Of a stretch of DNA of 64,000 nt, positions 49,982-59,946 are shown one piece after another. The notes beneath the pieces were generated by a model that was not told the origin of the DNA, searched no databases, and was given only the letters and a program-made list of their open reading frames with translations. Position numbers and translations under genes: made by a program. The stretch covers positions 62,001-126,000 of the forward strand of contig NZ_ATUE01000007.1 of assembly GCF_000420045.1 (NCBI RefSeq). The letters are read 5' to 3'. This DNA is from Perlucidibaca piscinae DSM 21586. GTDB taxonomy: Bacteria; Pseudomonadota; Gammaproteobacteria; Pseudomonadales; Moraxellaceae. The number at the start of each line of letters is the position of its first letter. Position 1 is the first letter of the stretch.

Positions 49982-50614
49982 GTGTGGGAACTGGTGAAAT
50001 CCGGCGGTTTGCTGATGCTGCCGCTGATCGTCGCGTCGGTGCTGGCGCTGGCCATCATTCTGGAGCGATCCTGGACGCTGCGGCGCACGCGGGTGGCACC
50101 TCCTGACCTGCTGGCCAATGTCTGGACCCAGGTCGAGGCCGGCAAGCTTGACCAGGCCGCCCTGCAGTCGGTGCATGACTCCTCGCCGCTGGGCGTGCTG
50201 CTGTCTGCCGGCATTGCCAATGCCCATCATGGTCGCGCCATCATGAAGGAGGCCATCGAGGATGCCTCCAGCGGTGTCGTGCATGAACTCGAACGCTACC
50301 TGACGCTGCTCGGCACGCTGGCACTGATTGCGCCGCTGCTGGGTCTGCTGGGCACGGTGGTCGGCATCATCGACGCCTTCCTGGTCGCCAGCTCCGGTGG
50401 TCTCGGCGATCCGACGGCGCTCGCCGCCGGCATTTCCAAGGCGCTGGTGACCACGGCTGGCGGCATCTTCGTGGCGATTCCGGCAATGATCATGCATCGC
50501 TACTACCAGCGTCACATTGCCAGCCTGATGGTGGCCATGGAACAGCAGGCCGTGCGTCTGGTCGACATGATGCATGGCGATCGCGAGGTCGACCTGACCG
50601 GAGTCGCGGAGTGA
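49982..50614 (+). CDS. exbB: MotA/TolQ/ExbB-type proton channel protein
   Basis: A 210-residue inner-membrane protein that uses the proton gradient with its ExbD partner to energise TonB or similar machinery. Three hydrophobic segments lie at about 10-28, 105-130 and 150-175; the last two have the family pattern LGTLALIAPLLGLLGTVVGII and AGISKALVTTAGGIFVAIPAM. The start is GTG 49982. The stop overlaps the exbD GTG start. In Pseudomonas-type genomes this pair sits between comEC and lpxK, and its exact client is not known. Confidence 0.92.
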   Translation: MWELVKSGGLLMLPLIVASVLALAIILERSWTLRRTRVAPPDLLANVWTQVEAGKLDQAALQSVHDSSPLGVLLSAGIANAHHGRAIMKEAIEDASSGVVHELERYLTLLGTLALIAPLLGLLGTVVGIIDAFLVASSGGLGDPTALAAGISKALVTTAGGIFVAIPAMIMHRYYQRHIASLMVAMEQQAVRLVDMMHGDREVDLTGVAE

Positions 50615-51036
50615 AGCTGCGCCGTCCGGTCGAGGACAGCCTCGAGCTCAACCTGACGCCGCTCATCGACTGTCTGCTGTTCCTGATCATCTTCTTCATG
50701 CTCACGACCAGCTTCACCAAGACCGGCAAGCTGCAGATCCAGCTGCCCCAGGCGGACAGCCAGGCCCCCGTGGTCAAGGCCAGACCGCTGGAAGTGTCCG
50801 TGAATGGCAGCGGCCAGTTCGCGGTCAATGGCAAGGCCCTGGCAACCTCCGCCCCGGCAGATCTGCGCGCCGCCATCGAGGCTGCTGCCGGCACGCAGCG
50901 TGACATGCCGTTCGTGATCACTGCCGATGGCAACGCACCCCATCAGGCCGTGGTCACGGTGATGGATCTCGCCGGCCAGCTCGGCTTCCGCAACCTAGGC
51001 ATCGGTACCCGCAGCGCGGCGACCGCCAAGCCCTGA
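50611..51036 (+). CDS. exbD: ExbD/TolR-type biopolymer transport protein
   Basis: A 141-residue protein with one membrane helix and a periplasmic domain. The proton-carrying Asp20 lies in NLTPLIDCLLFLIIFFM, equivalent to Asp25 of E. coli ExbD. The GTG start overlaps the exbB stop (GTGA), and msbA follows ten bases after. Its service to the receptor at 7317 is possible but unproven. Confidence 0.92.
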   Translation: MKLRRPVEDSLELNLTPLIDCLLFLIIFFMLTTSFTKTGKLQIQLPQADSQAPVVKARPLEVSVNGSGQFAVNGKALATSAPADLRAAIEAAAGTQRDMPFVITADGNAPHQAVVTVMDLAGQLGFRNLGIGTRSAATAKP

Positions 51037-51046
51037 CCCAGGACTC

Positions 51047-52816
51047 ATGATGACCGCATCTCCGCTGACCAGCTGGCAGGCCTACAAGCGGCTGCTGGGC
51101 TATACCCGGCGCTACTGGAAACTGTTCCTGCTGGCCGTGGTCGGCTTCCTGATCAATGCCCAGACCGAGTGGGCTGCGGCGCAGCTGCTCAAGTACATCA
51201 TCGAGGCCATCCAGGAAAAGGATCAGAGCGCCAAGAACCTGTTCCCGGTACTGATCGTGGTGCTGTTCTTCTTTCGCGGCGTCGGTTCGTTCATGGGCAC
51301 CTACTTCATGTCCATGGTCGCACGTCATGTCGTCTATGCGTTGCGCATGGACCTCTTTGACAAGCTGTTGGTGCTGCCAGCGAGCTACTACCACAGCAAC
51401 AGCCCGGGACACATTGCCGCCAAGCTGATCTACAACGTCGAGCAGGTCACCGCCGCCGCCACCGAGGCACTCAAGACCATCATCCGCGAGGGCACCATCG
51501 CCATCGGCCTGTTCGCCTACCTGTTCTGGACCAACTGGAAGCTGTCCCTGTCGCTGCTGCTGGTCGGCCCGTTTGCTGCCTTGCTGGTGCGCACGGCGAG
51601 CAAGCGCTTCCGCAAGCTGGCCAAGCGCATGCAACGGACCATGGGGGATGTGAACCACATCGCCAGCGAGACCATCAGCGGCTTCCAGGTGGTCAAGACC
51701 TACGGCGGCGAGGCCTACGAGCGCAACCGCTTTGACCAGGCCTCGCTGAAAAACCTCAAGAACGGCATGAAGATGGTGGTCACCGGCGCCATCAACACCC
51801 CGCTGGTGCAGCTGCTGATGGCGGTGGCCATGGCCGTGGTGGTGTGGGTGGCCCTGCAGCCCGGCATTTCCGGCGAGACATCGCCAGGCGAGTTTGTCGC
51901 CTACATCACCGCCGCCGGCCTGCTTGCCAAGCCCATCAAGTCGCTGACCGAGGTCAACGAGAAGCTACAGCGCGGCATCGCCGCCGCCCAGTCGGTATTC
52001 GAGGTGCTGGATCTCGACAACGAGCGCGATACCGGTCAGCGCCACATCGGTCGCCTGCAGGGCGACATCGAGTTCCGCCAGGTCTCGTTCGGCTATGACG
52101 CCGCGCAGCCGGTGCTGAAGGATTTCTCGCTGACGGTCCCGGCCGGCAAGACCGTGGCCATCGTCGGTCGCTCTGGCTCCGGCAAGACCACGCTGGTCAA
52201 CCTGCTGCCGCGCTTCCATGACGCCCAGCAGGGCGAGATCCTCATCGACGGGCACCGCATTGACGAGTACCCGCTGACCGAGCTGCGCAAGCAGATCGCG
52301 GCAGTCGGCCAGAAGGTCGTGCTGTTCGATGACACCGTGGCCAACAACATTGCCTACGGAGCCTTCAATCATCTTCCGCGCGAGACCGTGGTCGAGGCCG
52401 CCAAGGCGGCGTATGCCGACGACTTCATTCGGGCGCTGCCGGAGGGTTACGACACCCGCGTCGGCCAGGACGGCATGCTGCTTTCCGGCGGTCAGCGTCA
52501 GCGTCTGGCGATCGCCCGTGCCTTGATCAAGGATGCTCCCATCCTGATTCTCGACGAGGCCACCAGCGCCCTCGACAACGAGTCCGAATACTTCATCCAG
52601 GCCGCGCTTGAGCGGGTCATGGTCGGGCGCACCACGCTGGTGATTGCCCATCGCCTGTCCACCATCGAGAACGCCGACTGGATCGTGGTCATGGACAGCG
52701 GTCGCATCATCGAGCAGGGCACCCACGCCGAGCTGCTGGCGCAGGCGGGTGCCTATGCCCAGCTGCACAGCCGCAAGTTTGCCGAGGACGAGCCGTCCGA
52801 GACGGAGACCGCCTGA
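51047..52816 (+). CDS. msbA: Lipid A export ABC transporter MsbA
   Basis: MsbA flips lipid A-core across the inner membrane. It is 589 residues: six membrane helices in the first 320 residues, then the ABC domain with Walker A GRSGSGKTTLVN, signature LLSGGQRQRLA and Walker B ILILDEATSALD, H-loop IAHRL. ATG 51047 is followed at once by a second ATG. It lies between exbD and lpxK, another lipid A gene, and two bases separate it from lpxK. Confidence 0.94.
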   Translation: MMTASPLTSWQAYKRLLGYTRRYWKLFLLAVVGFLINAQTEWAAAQLLKYIIEAIQEKDQSAKNLFPVLIVVLFFFRGVGSFMGTYFMSMVARHVVYALRMDLFDKLLVLPASYYHSNSPGHIAAKLIYNVEQVTAAATEALKTIIREGTIAIGLFAYLFWTNWKLSLSLLLVGPFAALLVRTASKRFRKLAKRMQRTMGDVNHIASETISGFQVVKTYGGEAYERNRFDQASLKNLKNGMKMVVTGAINTPLVQLLMAVAMAVVVWVALQPGISGETSPGEFVAYITAAGLLAKPIKSLTEVNEKLQRGIAAAQSVFEVLDLDNERDTGQRHIGRLQGDIEFRQVSFGYDAAQPVLKDFSLTVPAGKTVAIVGRSGSGKTTLVNLLPRFHDAQQGEILIDGHRIDEYPLTELRKQIAAVGQKVVLFDDTVANNIAYGAFNHLPRETVVEAAKAAYADDFIRALPEGYDTRVGQDGMLLSGGQRQRLAIARALIKDAPILILDEATSALDNESEYFIQAALERVMVGRTTLVIAHRLSTIENADWIVVMDSGRIIEQGTHAELLAQAGAYAQLHSRKFAEDEPSETETA

Positions 52817-52818
52817 TC

Positions 52819-53811
52819 GTGTGGCATCAACGCTGGCATGACGGGCATCCGCTGTTCGCCCTGCTGCTGCCGCTGTCACTGCTGTTCGGGCTGATCACGG
52901 CACTGCGTCGCCAGCTCTACCGTGCCGGCCTGCTGCGTGGCTGGCGGGCACCGGTGCCGGTCATCGTGATCGGCAACATCACCGTCGGCGGCACCGGCAA
53001 GACGCCGGTCACCCTGGCCGTGGTCGAGCAGCTGCGCCAGGCTGGCTGGCGGCCGGCCATTGTCAGCCGCGGTTATGGCGGTGATGCCGATTATCCCTGT
53101 CGTGTTCTGCCGGATTCGCCAGCCGCCGAGGTCGGCGACGAGCCGCTGCTGCTGGCGCGTCGCAGCGGCGTGCCCGTGGTGGTTGACCCGCTGCGCGCCC
53201 GCGCGGTGCGTCATGTGCTGGCAGAGACCGACAGCAACGTCATCGTCTGCGATGACGGCCTGCAGCATTACGCGCTGGCGCGTGATGTCGAGATCGTGGT
53301 GATCGATGGCCAGCGCGGTCTGGGTTCCGGCTGGCTGCTGCCTGCCGGTCCGCTGCGCGAAGGCATGTCACGGCTGGCCTCGGCGGATGCGGTCGTGATC
53401 AACGGGACCTGGTCGCGGCCCGAACCGGTACCCGCACATGCGCATGTCATGTCGCTGCTGCCCGGCTCCTGGCAGCCGCTTGCCGCCGACACGCCGCAAC
53501 AGCCGCCGCAGCCCCCGGCAACCGTGCATGCCATGGCCGGCATTGGCCATCCGCCTCGCTTCTTCGCGCAGCTGCGCCAGGCCGGCTTCACGGTCATCGA
53601 GCACCCGTTTCCGGATCATCATGCCTACACCGTGGACGAGCTGCATTTCACGCCACCGGCTCCGCTGGTGATGACCGAGAAGGATGCCGTCAAGTGTCGC
53701 GGGCTGGCGCCCGCCGATAGCTGGATGGTGCCGGTTCAGGCTATGCTGCCGCCACTGTTCTGGCAGACGCTGATGACACGTCTGGCCGCCTGGAGACCTC
53801 CCCATGCTTGA
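52819..53811 (+). CDS. lpxK: Tetraacyldisaccharide 4'-kinase
   Basis: LpxK phosphorylates the 4' position of the lipid A precursor. It is 330 residues with an N-terminal membrane-anchoring helix (about 10-28) and Walker A GGTGKTP (about 57-63). Conserved segments GNITVGGTGKTPVT, SRGYGG, DDGLQHYAL and PAGPLREG are present. The GTG start 52819 directly follows msbA. The stop overlaps the Trm112-like gene by eight bases. Confidence 0.95.
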   Translation: MWHQRWHDGHPLFALLLPLSLLFGLITALRRQLYRAGLLRGWRAPVPVIVIGNITVGGTGKTPVTLAVVEQLRQAGWRPAIVSRGYGGDADYPCRVLPDSPAAEVGDEPLLLARRSGVPVVVDPLRARAVRHVLAETDSNVIVCDDGLQHYALARDVEIVVIDGQRGLGSGWLLPAGPLREGMSRLASADAVVINGTWSRPEPVPAHAHVMSLLPGSWQPLAADTPQQPPQPPATVHAMAGIGHPPRFFAQLRQAGFTVIEHPFPDHHAYTVDELHFTPPAPLVMTEKDAVKCRGLAPADSWMVPVQAMLPPLFWQTLMTRLAAWRPPHA

Positions 53812-54004
53812 CAAGAAGCTGCTGGCCATTCTGGCCTGCCCCCTGTGCAAGGGTCCGCTGCACTATGACGCCGCTGCCTCCGAGCTGATCTGCCGTGCCG
53901 ATGCGCTGGCCTTTCCGGTGCGTGACGGTCTGCCGGTGATGCTGGAGGGCGAGGCCCGCCGGTTGTCGCTGGATGAAAGCCTGCCGGCCAGTCGCGGCCG
54001 CTGA
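53804..54004 (+). CDS. Trm112/YcaR-family protein
   Basis: A 66-residue protein of the Trm112 family, nearly always found between lpxK and kdsB. It has CPLC (Cys12, Cys15) and a third Cys in ELICRADALAFPVRDGLPVML, the same pattern as E. coli YcaR. Eukaryotic Trm112 activates methyltransferases; the bacterial role is not settled. It overlaps lpxK and lies 15 bases before kdsB. Confidence 0.92.
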   Translation: MLDKKLLAILACPLCKGPLHYDAAASELICRADALAFPVRDGLPVMLEGEARRLSLDESLPASRGR

Positions 54005-54019
54005 ACGGAGATCGGCATC

Positions 54020-54789
54020 ATGAGTTTTCACGTGGTCATTCCCGCCCGCTACGGCTCTAGCCGTCTGCCCGGCAAGCCGCTGCTGTCGATTGCCGGCAAG
54101 CCCATGGTGGCCCATGTCTACGAGCGCGCCCTGCAGAGCGGGGCCAGCGATGTCGTGGTGGCCACGGATGACGAGCGCATCCAGGCCGTGATGCGTGATC
54201 TCGGCGCACCGGTGGTGATGACGCGCAGCGATCACCCCTCCGGTACCGACCGGCTGCAGGAAGTCGCTGCCCATTTCGGCTGGGCTGATGACGAGATCGT
54301 GGTCAATGTCCAGGGCGACGAGCCGCTGATTCCACCAGCAGTCATCAACCAGGTCGCTGACAACCTGCGCCAGGCCGATGCGGCCGGCATCGCCACGCTG
54401 GCCGAACCGCTGGAGAATGCCGAGCAGCTGTTCAACCCCAACATCGTCAAGCTGGTGCGTGACCATGACGGTCATGCCATGTATTTCAGCCGGGCACCCA
54501 TGCCCTGGGCTCGCGACGCCTTTGCCCGCAATCGCGCCGAACTGCCGCCGGAGGCGGTGTCGCTGTACTTGCGCCACCTCGGCATCTACGCCTACCGCGT
54601 CGGCTTCCTGCATGACTACGTGTCCTGGCCGCCGGCCCTGATCGAACAGGTCGAGGCGCTGGAGCAGCTGCGTGCGCTCTATCGCGGCGTCCGCATCCAT
54701 GTCGACATTGCCGATGTGGCCCTGCCGCCGGGTGTGGACACGGCCGAGGATCTCGAGCGTGTGCGTCGTCTGCTGGAGGCTTCGGGCGC

Positions 54790-54793
<4 letters not shown>
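54020..54793 (+). CDS. kdsB: 3-deoxy-manno-octulosonate cytidylyltransferase
   Basis: KdsB makes CMP-Kdo, the activated sugar for the LPS inner core. It is 257 residues with the N-terminal nucleotide motif IPARYGSSRLPGKPL, NVQGDEPLIPP and the C-terminal GVDTAEDLERVR. GGAG precedes ATG 54020. It overlaps the phosphatase gene by four bases (ATGA). Confidence 0.96.
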
Positions 54794-55303
<510 letters not shown>

Positions 55304-55314
<11 letters not shown>

Positions 55315-56344
55315 TCTGACCTGGCTGGAGCAGGCCGACCTGAGCCGGCGCAATACGCTGGGCTTGCCCGGCAAGGCGCGCTTCCTGGCCGTGGTGCGCA
55401 GCGAGGCAGCGCTGCACGAGGTGTTGTCGTCGGTGCCGGCCGCGCGCCTGCCGGTGACGATCTGGGGCGGCGGAAGCAACATCGTGCTGCAAGGCGATGT
55501 CGACGGTCTGGTCATTGTCATGGCGATCGCGGGCATTCGCGTCTGCAGCCGCGAAGGCGATGACGTGCTGCTGGCCGCCGGTGCCGGCGAGAGCTGGCAT
55601 GGCCTGACCCGGACCACGCTCGCCATGGGCCTGTCCGGCCTCGAGAACCTGTCGCTGATTCCCGGTACCGTGGGCGCTGCACCGGTGCAGAACATTGGCG
55701 CCTACGGTGTCGAGATCAAGGACGTGCTGGCCAGCGTGCGAGCCTGGGATCGCGAGACCAGCCAATGGGTCACCCTGTCGGCCGCCGATTGCGGTTTCGC
55801 CTATCGCGACAGCGTGTTCAAGTCCGTCGCGCCGGGCCGCTACATCATTACCGAGGTCACCTTCAGGTTGTCTGCAAGCCTCCAGCCGACGCTGCGCATG
55901 GGCTATGGCGACATTCGTCAGTGGCATGAGCAGCAAGGCATCGTGCGACCGACCGCGAACACCGTCGCGCAGGCGGTCATCGCGATTCGCAGCAGCAAGC
56001 TGCCGGATCCGGCCCGTATCGGAAATGCCGGCAGCTTCTTCAAGAATCCGGTGATTCCGGTGGCCCAGGCGGATCAGCTGCGTCAGCGCTTCCCGGCCCT
56101 GGTCGGCCATGTCCAGCCGGATGGCGTCAAGGTCGCCGCCGGATGGCTGATCGAGCAGGCGGGCTGGAAGGGCCTGCGTCGAGGCGCCGTCGGCGTGCAT
56201 GATCGCCAGGCCCTGGTGCTGGTGCACGAGGGTGGCGGGCGTGGCAGCGAGCTGCTCGCGCTGGCAGCAGACATCCGTGCCAGCGTGCACGAGATGTTCG
56301 GCATCGAGCTGGAGCAGGAGCCGGTCATTCTCGGCCGGCCGTGA
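55304..56344 (+). CDS. murB: UDP-N-acetylenolpyruvoylglucosamine reductase
   Basis: MurB reduces the enolpyruvyl group to give UDP-N-acetylmuramate, using NADPH and FAD. It is 346 residues of the E. coli (type I) kind. The FAD segment WGGGSNIVL, SLIPGTVGAAPVQNIGAYG, catalytic Ser244 in GNAGSFFKNP and the late ELEQEPVILG Glu are present. GTG 55304 was chosen because it gives the family N-terminus and has GGGGAG about nine bases upstream; the open frame extends back inside the phosphatase gene. Confidence 0.94.
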
Positions 56345-56360
56345 GCGAGGCGAGGGCGCC

Positions 56361-56963
56361 ATGACGTTGATTGCCTGTCCCGACTGTGACCTGCTGCATC
56401 AACGTCAGCCGCTGCCGGTTGGCGGCAGCGCCCGCTGCACGCGCTGTGACGCCGTGCTCTACCGTGACAACCCGGCCGAGATCTCCCGCCATCTGGCCCT
56501 GGTCATTGCCGCACTGCTGCTGTTCGTGCTGGCCAACAGCCATCCCGTCGTGACCATGGACCTGCAGGGCCAGCAGCTCAGCTGCACGCTCTGGGATGCG
56601 GTCTGGGTGCTTCATGACAAGGGCCTGTCACCCTTGTCGGTGGTGGTCTTTCTGACCGCCCTGGTGTTTCCCCTGCTCGACACGCTGCTGCTTCTGCTGC
56701 TGCTGTGGCCGCTGGCCCAGGGGCGTCCGGTCTGGGGCGGGCGCATCCTGCTGCGCGTCATCCAGCGCATACGCCCCTGGAGCATGATGGACGTGCTGTT
56801 CCTGTCGATGCTGATCGCGGTGGTCAAGCTCGCCAATACCGCCGAGGTGATTCCCGGCGTGGCATTGTGGTCGTTTGCCGCGCTGACCCTGCTGCTCGCG
56901 GCACTGGCGGCACTGGAGCCGCGCACGCTGTGGGAGCGGCTGATCGAGGTCGAGTCGGCATGA
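56361..56963 (+). CDS. pqiA: PqiA-type membrane protein, first half-size copy
   Basis: A 200-residue inner-membrane protein with an N-terminal zinc-ribbon (CPDC and CTRC), then one PqiA domain of about four membrane helices (HLALVIAALLLFVLANSHPVVTM, the PqiA start). E. coli PqiA has two such units in one chain of about 417 residues; here each unit is a separate gene. It begins 16 bases after murB and overlaps the second copy by four bases. The complex moves lipids between inner and outer membranes with PqiB and PqiC. Confidence 0.9.
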   Translation: MTLIACPDCDLLHQRQPLPVGGSARCTRCDAVLYRDNPAEISRHLALVIAALLLFVLANSHPVVTMDLQGQQLSCTLWDAVWVLHDKGLSPLSVVVFLTALVFPLLDTLLLLLLLWPLAQGRPVWGGRILLRVIQRIRPWSMMDVLFLSMLIAVVKLANTAEVIPGVALWSFAALTLLLAALAALEPRTLWERLIEVESA

Positions 56964-57625
56964 CGGCGACAGCCCGGTCAGCCGGCCTGCTGCCGTGCTC
57001 GGTGTGCGGGCTGGTGCATCGTGCCGGAACGGGGCTGGCAGCGGATCATCAGCTGCGTTGCACGCGCTGCCATGCGCCCATGCGCTCGCGCATTCCCGGC
57101 AGTCTGACGCGAACCACGGCGCTGCTGCTGGCCGCGTATGTGCTGTACCTGCCGGCCAATCTGATGACCATGATGGTGACCGAGTCCATCTACGGGGTAC
57201 GCAATGACACCATCTTCACCGGCATTGTCTACCTGTGGATCGAGGGCTCGCCGGCACTGGCCGTCATCGTTTTCGTCGCCAGCATCCTGGTGCCCATGCT
57301 CAAGCTGCTGGCATTGACCTGGCTGGTTTGGATGGCATGGCGACGTGATACTCGCCTGACCTTGCCGCGCACCCGTTTGTACCGGCTGCTGGAGTTCGTC
57401 GGACGCTGGTCCATGCTGGACATTTTCGTGGTTGCCCTGCTCACGGCCATTGTCCAGGCGCAAGCGCTGGCGACCGTGCTGCCCGGTGCCGGTGCCATGG
57501 CCTTCGGTGCCGTCGTGGTGCTGACCATGCTGGCCTCACTCAGCTTTGATCCCAGACTGATCTGGGACCCTGTCACTGTCAGGAAGGATAGCGATGAGCG
57601 TGTCGACACCCCCGCCGGATCTTGA
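56960..57625 (+). CDS. pqiA: PqiA-type membrane protein, second half-size copy
   Basis: A 221-residue partner of the previous gene with its own zinc-ribbon (CSVCGLVH and CTRC) and a PqiA domain of about four helices (TTALLLAAYVLYLPANLMTMM, then RWSMLDIFVVALL, which matches RPWSMMDVLFLSML in the first copy). The two together equal one full-length PqiA. The stop lies 32 bases inside pqiB. Confidence 0.9.
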   Translation: MTATARSAGLLPCSVCGLVHRAGTGLAADHQLRCTRCHAPMRSRIPGSLTRTTALLLAAYVLYLPANLMTMMVTESIYGVRNDTIFTGIVYLWIEGSPALAVIVFVASILVPMLKLLALTWLVWMAWRRDTRLTLPRTRLYRLLEFVGRWSMLDIFVVALLTAIVQAQALATVLPGAGAMAFGAVVVLTMLASLSFDPRLIWDPVTVRKDSDERVDTPAGS

Positions 57626-59186
57626 TCAGCTGCCTGCGCCCGAGGCGCGGCCGGCCTCCCGCCTGCGACCCTCGCTGGTCTGGTTCGTGCCGGTGCTGGC
57701 AGCCCTCATCGGCATCACGCTGGCGGTGCAGTCCCTGCTTGCGCGCGGTCCCGAGATCACCTTGCGCCTGAACAGCGCCGAGGGGCTGGAGGCCGGCAAG
57801 ACACCGGTCAAGTACAAGGAAGTCGACATTGGCAAGATCACCGACATCCAGCTCAGCGAGGACCGGCGCGGCGTCATTGCCACCATTGCCTTGAGCAAGC
57901 AGGCGGCACCGTTTGCCGTCAGCGACACGCGCTTCTGGGTGGTCAAGCCGCAGATAGGCGTGGGCGGGGTCTCCGGGCTCAGCACCTTGCTGTCCGGCGC
58001 CTACATCGGCATCGACAGCGGGCGTTCGACGGAAAAGCGCAGCGATTTCGTGGCGCTCGACGAGCCCCCGGTGGTCACTGCCGACGTGAAGGGCACGACC
58101 TATGTGCTGAAGGCCTCGGAGCTGGGCTCCCTGGATATCGGTGCACCGGTGTTCTACCGCCGCATCCCGGTGGGCCAGGTCACGCATTACGCGCTGGACG
58201 AGTCCGGGCAGGGCGTCACCCTGGGCATTGTGGTGAAGTCACCCTATGACCGCTTCGTGACCAGCGACAGCCGTTTCTGGCATGCCAGCGGCATTGATGT
58301 CGAACTTGGCGCCGAGGGGGTCAAGGTCAATACCCAGTCGCTGGCCTCCATTCTTGCCGGTGGCATCGCCTTCCAGGATGGCGATGCGGCATCCTCATCC
58401 CCGGCGGCGCGTGGCACGGTGTTCTCGCTGCATGGCGATCAGCGCACCGCGATGCGCAAGGCTGACGGCGCGCCGGTCACCGTGGTGGTCAACTTCCCGC
58501 AGTCGCTGCGGGGGCTGACGCCCGGTGCTCCGGTCGATTTTCGCGGTGTCGTGGTGGGCGAGGTGAAAACCATCAATGTCCGCTTTGACCGCGAGCGCCG
58601 CATGGTGCTGCTGCCGGTCACGCTGCAGCTCTATCCCGACCGCCTGCGCAGCAGCACGCGCCAGCGCGAACCGCACGAGTTCATGGCGCGCCTGATCAGC
58701 CGCGGCCTGCGCGCGCAGCTGCGCAACGGCAACCTGCTTACCGGCCAGCTCTATGTCGCGCTCGACTTTTTTCCGAAGGCTGCGGCCGTGGCCGTGAATC
58801 CGGCGCAGCGACCACTGGAGATCCCCGCCATGCCGGGCAGCCTGGACGAGCTGCAGTCGGCCGTGACCGACATCGTGGCCAAGGTGCAGAAAATGCCGCT
58901 GGACGAGATCGGCAGCAACCTGAACAAGACCCTCGCTGCCACCGACCAGCTGATTCGTCGCGTGGATTCCGAGCTGGCTCCGGAGGCCAGGGTGACCTTG
59001 CAGGAGACGCGCGCAGTGATGTCCTCGGCAGCATTGACGCTGGCGCCGGAGGGGCCGTTGCAGCAGGAGCTGCAGAGCACGCTGCAGGAGCTCTCTGCCA
59101 CCGCGCGCGCCTTGCGTCAGCTTGGCGAGCAGCTGTCCGAGCAACCGGAGTCCCTGATCCAGGGCAAGCGCGAGGATCAACCATGA
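57594..59186 (+). CDS. pqiB: MCE-domain lipid transport protein PqiB
   Basis: A 530-residue protein anchored by one N-terminal helix (about 27-45). Three MCE (MlaD-like) domains follow: from about 54, 165 and 295, each starting with patterns such as ITLRLNSAEGLEAGKTPVKYK and VVNFPQSLRGLTPGAPVDFRGVVVGEV. A C-terminal helix region (about 420-530), with heptad-like Leu spacing, would form the needle. In E. coli, stacked PqiB hexamers span the periplasm. AGGAAGGATAG precedes ATG 57594. It overlaps pqiC (ATGA). Confidence 0.94.
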   Translation: MSVSTPPPDLDQLPAPEARPASRLRPSLVWFVPVLAALIGITLAVQSLLARGPEITLRLNSAEGLEAGKTPVKYKEVDIGKITDIQLSEDRRGVIATIALSKQAAPFAVSDTRFWVVKPQIGVGGVSGLSTLLSGAYIGIDSGRSTEKRSDFVALDEPPVVTADVKGTTYVLKASELGSLDIGAPVFYRRIPVGQVTHYALDESGQGVTLGIVVKSPYDRFVTSDSRFWHASGIDVELGAEGVKVNTQSLASILAGGIAFQDGDAASSSPAARGTVFSLHGDQRTAMRKADGAPVTVVVNFPQSLRGLTPGAPVDFRGVVVGEVKTINVRFDRERRMVLLPVTLQLYPDRLRSSTRQREPHEFMARLISRGLRAQLRNGNLLTGQLYVALDFFPKAAAVAVNPAQRPLEIPAMPGSLDELQSAVTDIVAKVQKMPLDEIGSNLNKTLAATDQLIRRVDSELAPEARVTLQETRAVMSSAALTLAPEGPLQQELQSTLQELSATARALRQLGEQLSEQPESLIQGKREDQP

Positions 59187-59833
59187 CCATCTTTCCGTTG
59201 TCCCCGCGTCAGCAGATGCTGCTGCCGGTGCTGCTGCTGAGCGGTTGCGCGGGGTCACCCGCCGTGACCTATTACACCTTGACGCCCTTGCCGCAGCTGC
59301 AGGCTGTGACGCCTGCGTGGACGGCCGAACGCCCCCGTCTGGAGATCATGCCGATACGCCTGCCGGAGGAGGTGGATCGTCCGCAGCTGGTGTTGCGGAC
59401 CTCGCCGGTGACGGTGTCCCGCCGAGAGCAATGGCGCTGGTCCGGCCCGCTTGCCGAGGACATTGCCCGAACCCTGGCGGTTTCCCTGGAGCAGGGGCTG
59501 CCGGGCGTGCAGGTCAGTGCCGGGCCTGTCATGACAACAGGCGCGGGGCGCTATCGTCTTCAGCTTGATGTGCGTCAGCTGCAGTCTTCCCTGCAGAAAC
59601 CGGCTGGCGTGTTCTGGGATCTGCACTGGCGCCTGCAGGGTCCGGATCAGAAAGAGCTGGTCAGCTGTCATGCCCGCCTCGGTGAAGCGGTGGCGACGGC
59701 CTCCGGCGAGGCGCTGGTGCAGGCGCATCAGCGTGTCCTGGCGCGCCTGGCCGGGCAGCTGCAGCCAGTGCTGTCCGCCGCGCTCGCGTCCGGGCGGCCG
59801 CCGGCAATGCTGATGTGCCCTGCGGGAGCCTGA
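59183..59833 (+). CDS. pqiC: Outer-membrane lipoprotein PqiC
   Basis: A 216-residue lipoprotein (lipobox LLLSGC, Cys22) of the ABC-type transport auxiliary family, with the start YYTLTPLPQ and LVLRTSPVTVSRREQWRWSGPLAEDIARTL typical of PqiC/YmbA. It would tie PqiB to the outer membrane. It is the last gene of the murB-pqi run and is followed 45 bases later by a strong hairpin. Confidence 0.92.
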   Translation: MTIFPLSPRQQMLLPVLLLSGCAGSPAVTYYTLTPLPQLQAVTPAWTAERPRLEIMPIRLPEEVDRPQLVLRTSPVTVSRREQWRWSGPLAEDIARTLAVSLEQGLPGVQVSAGPVMTTGAGRYRLQLDVRQLQSSLQKPAGVFWDLHWRLQGPDQKELVSCHARLGEAVATASGEALVQAHQRVLARLAGQLQPVLSAALASGRPPAMLMCPAGA

Positions 59834-59877
59834 TCGTCAGGCAGGAGTCGTTGCTGCCGGCATGGCAGCAGCCCATG

Positions 59878-59919
59878 TGAAAACGCCCCCGCACGTGTCT
59901 GCGTGCGGGGGCGTTTTCA
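59878..59919. terminator. Bidirectional terminator between pqiC and rne
   Basis: Two perfect 18-base arms (59878-59895 and 59902-59919) enclose a six-base loop. The GC core is flanked by AAAA on one side and TTTT on the other, so it can end transcription both from pqiC and from rne (stop at 59947). Confidence 0.93.
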
Positions 59920-59946
59920 GTCATGCCCTGCTGAGGTCAGAGGCGT

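Noticed and set aside
49982..51036. ExbB/ExbD as part of the receptor system at 7317
   Set aside because: They are 40 kb away in a conserved comEC-lpxK row found in genomes without the island, so a special link is not supported.
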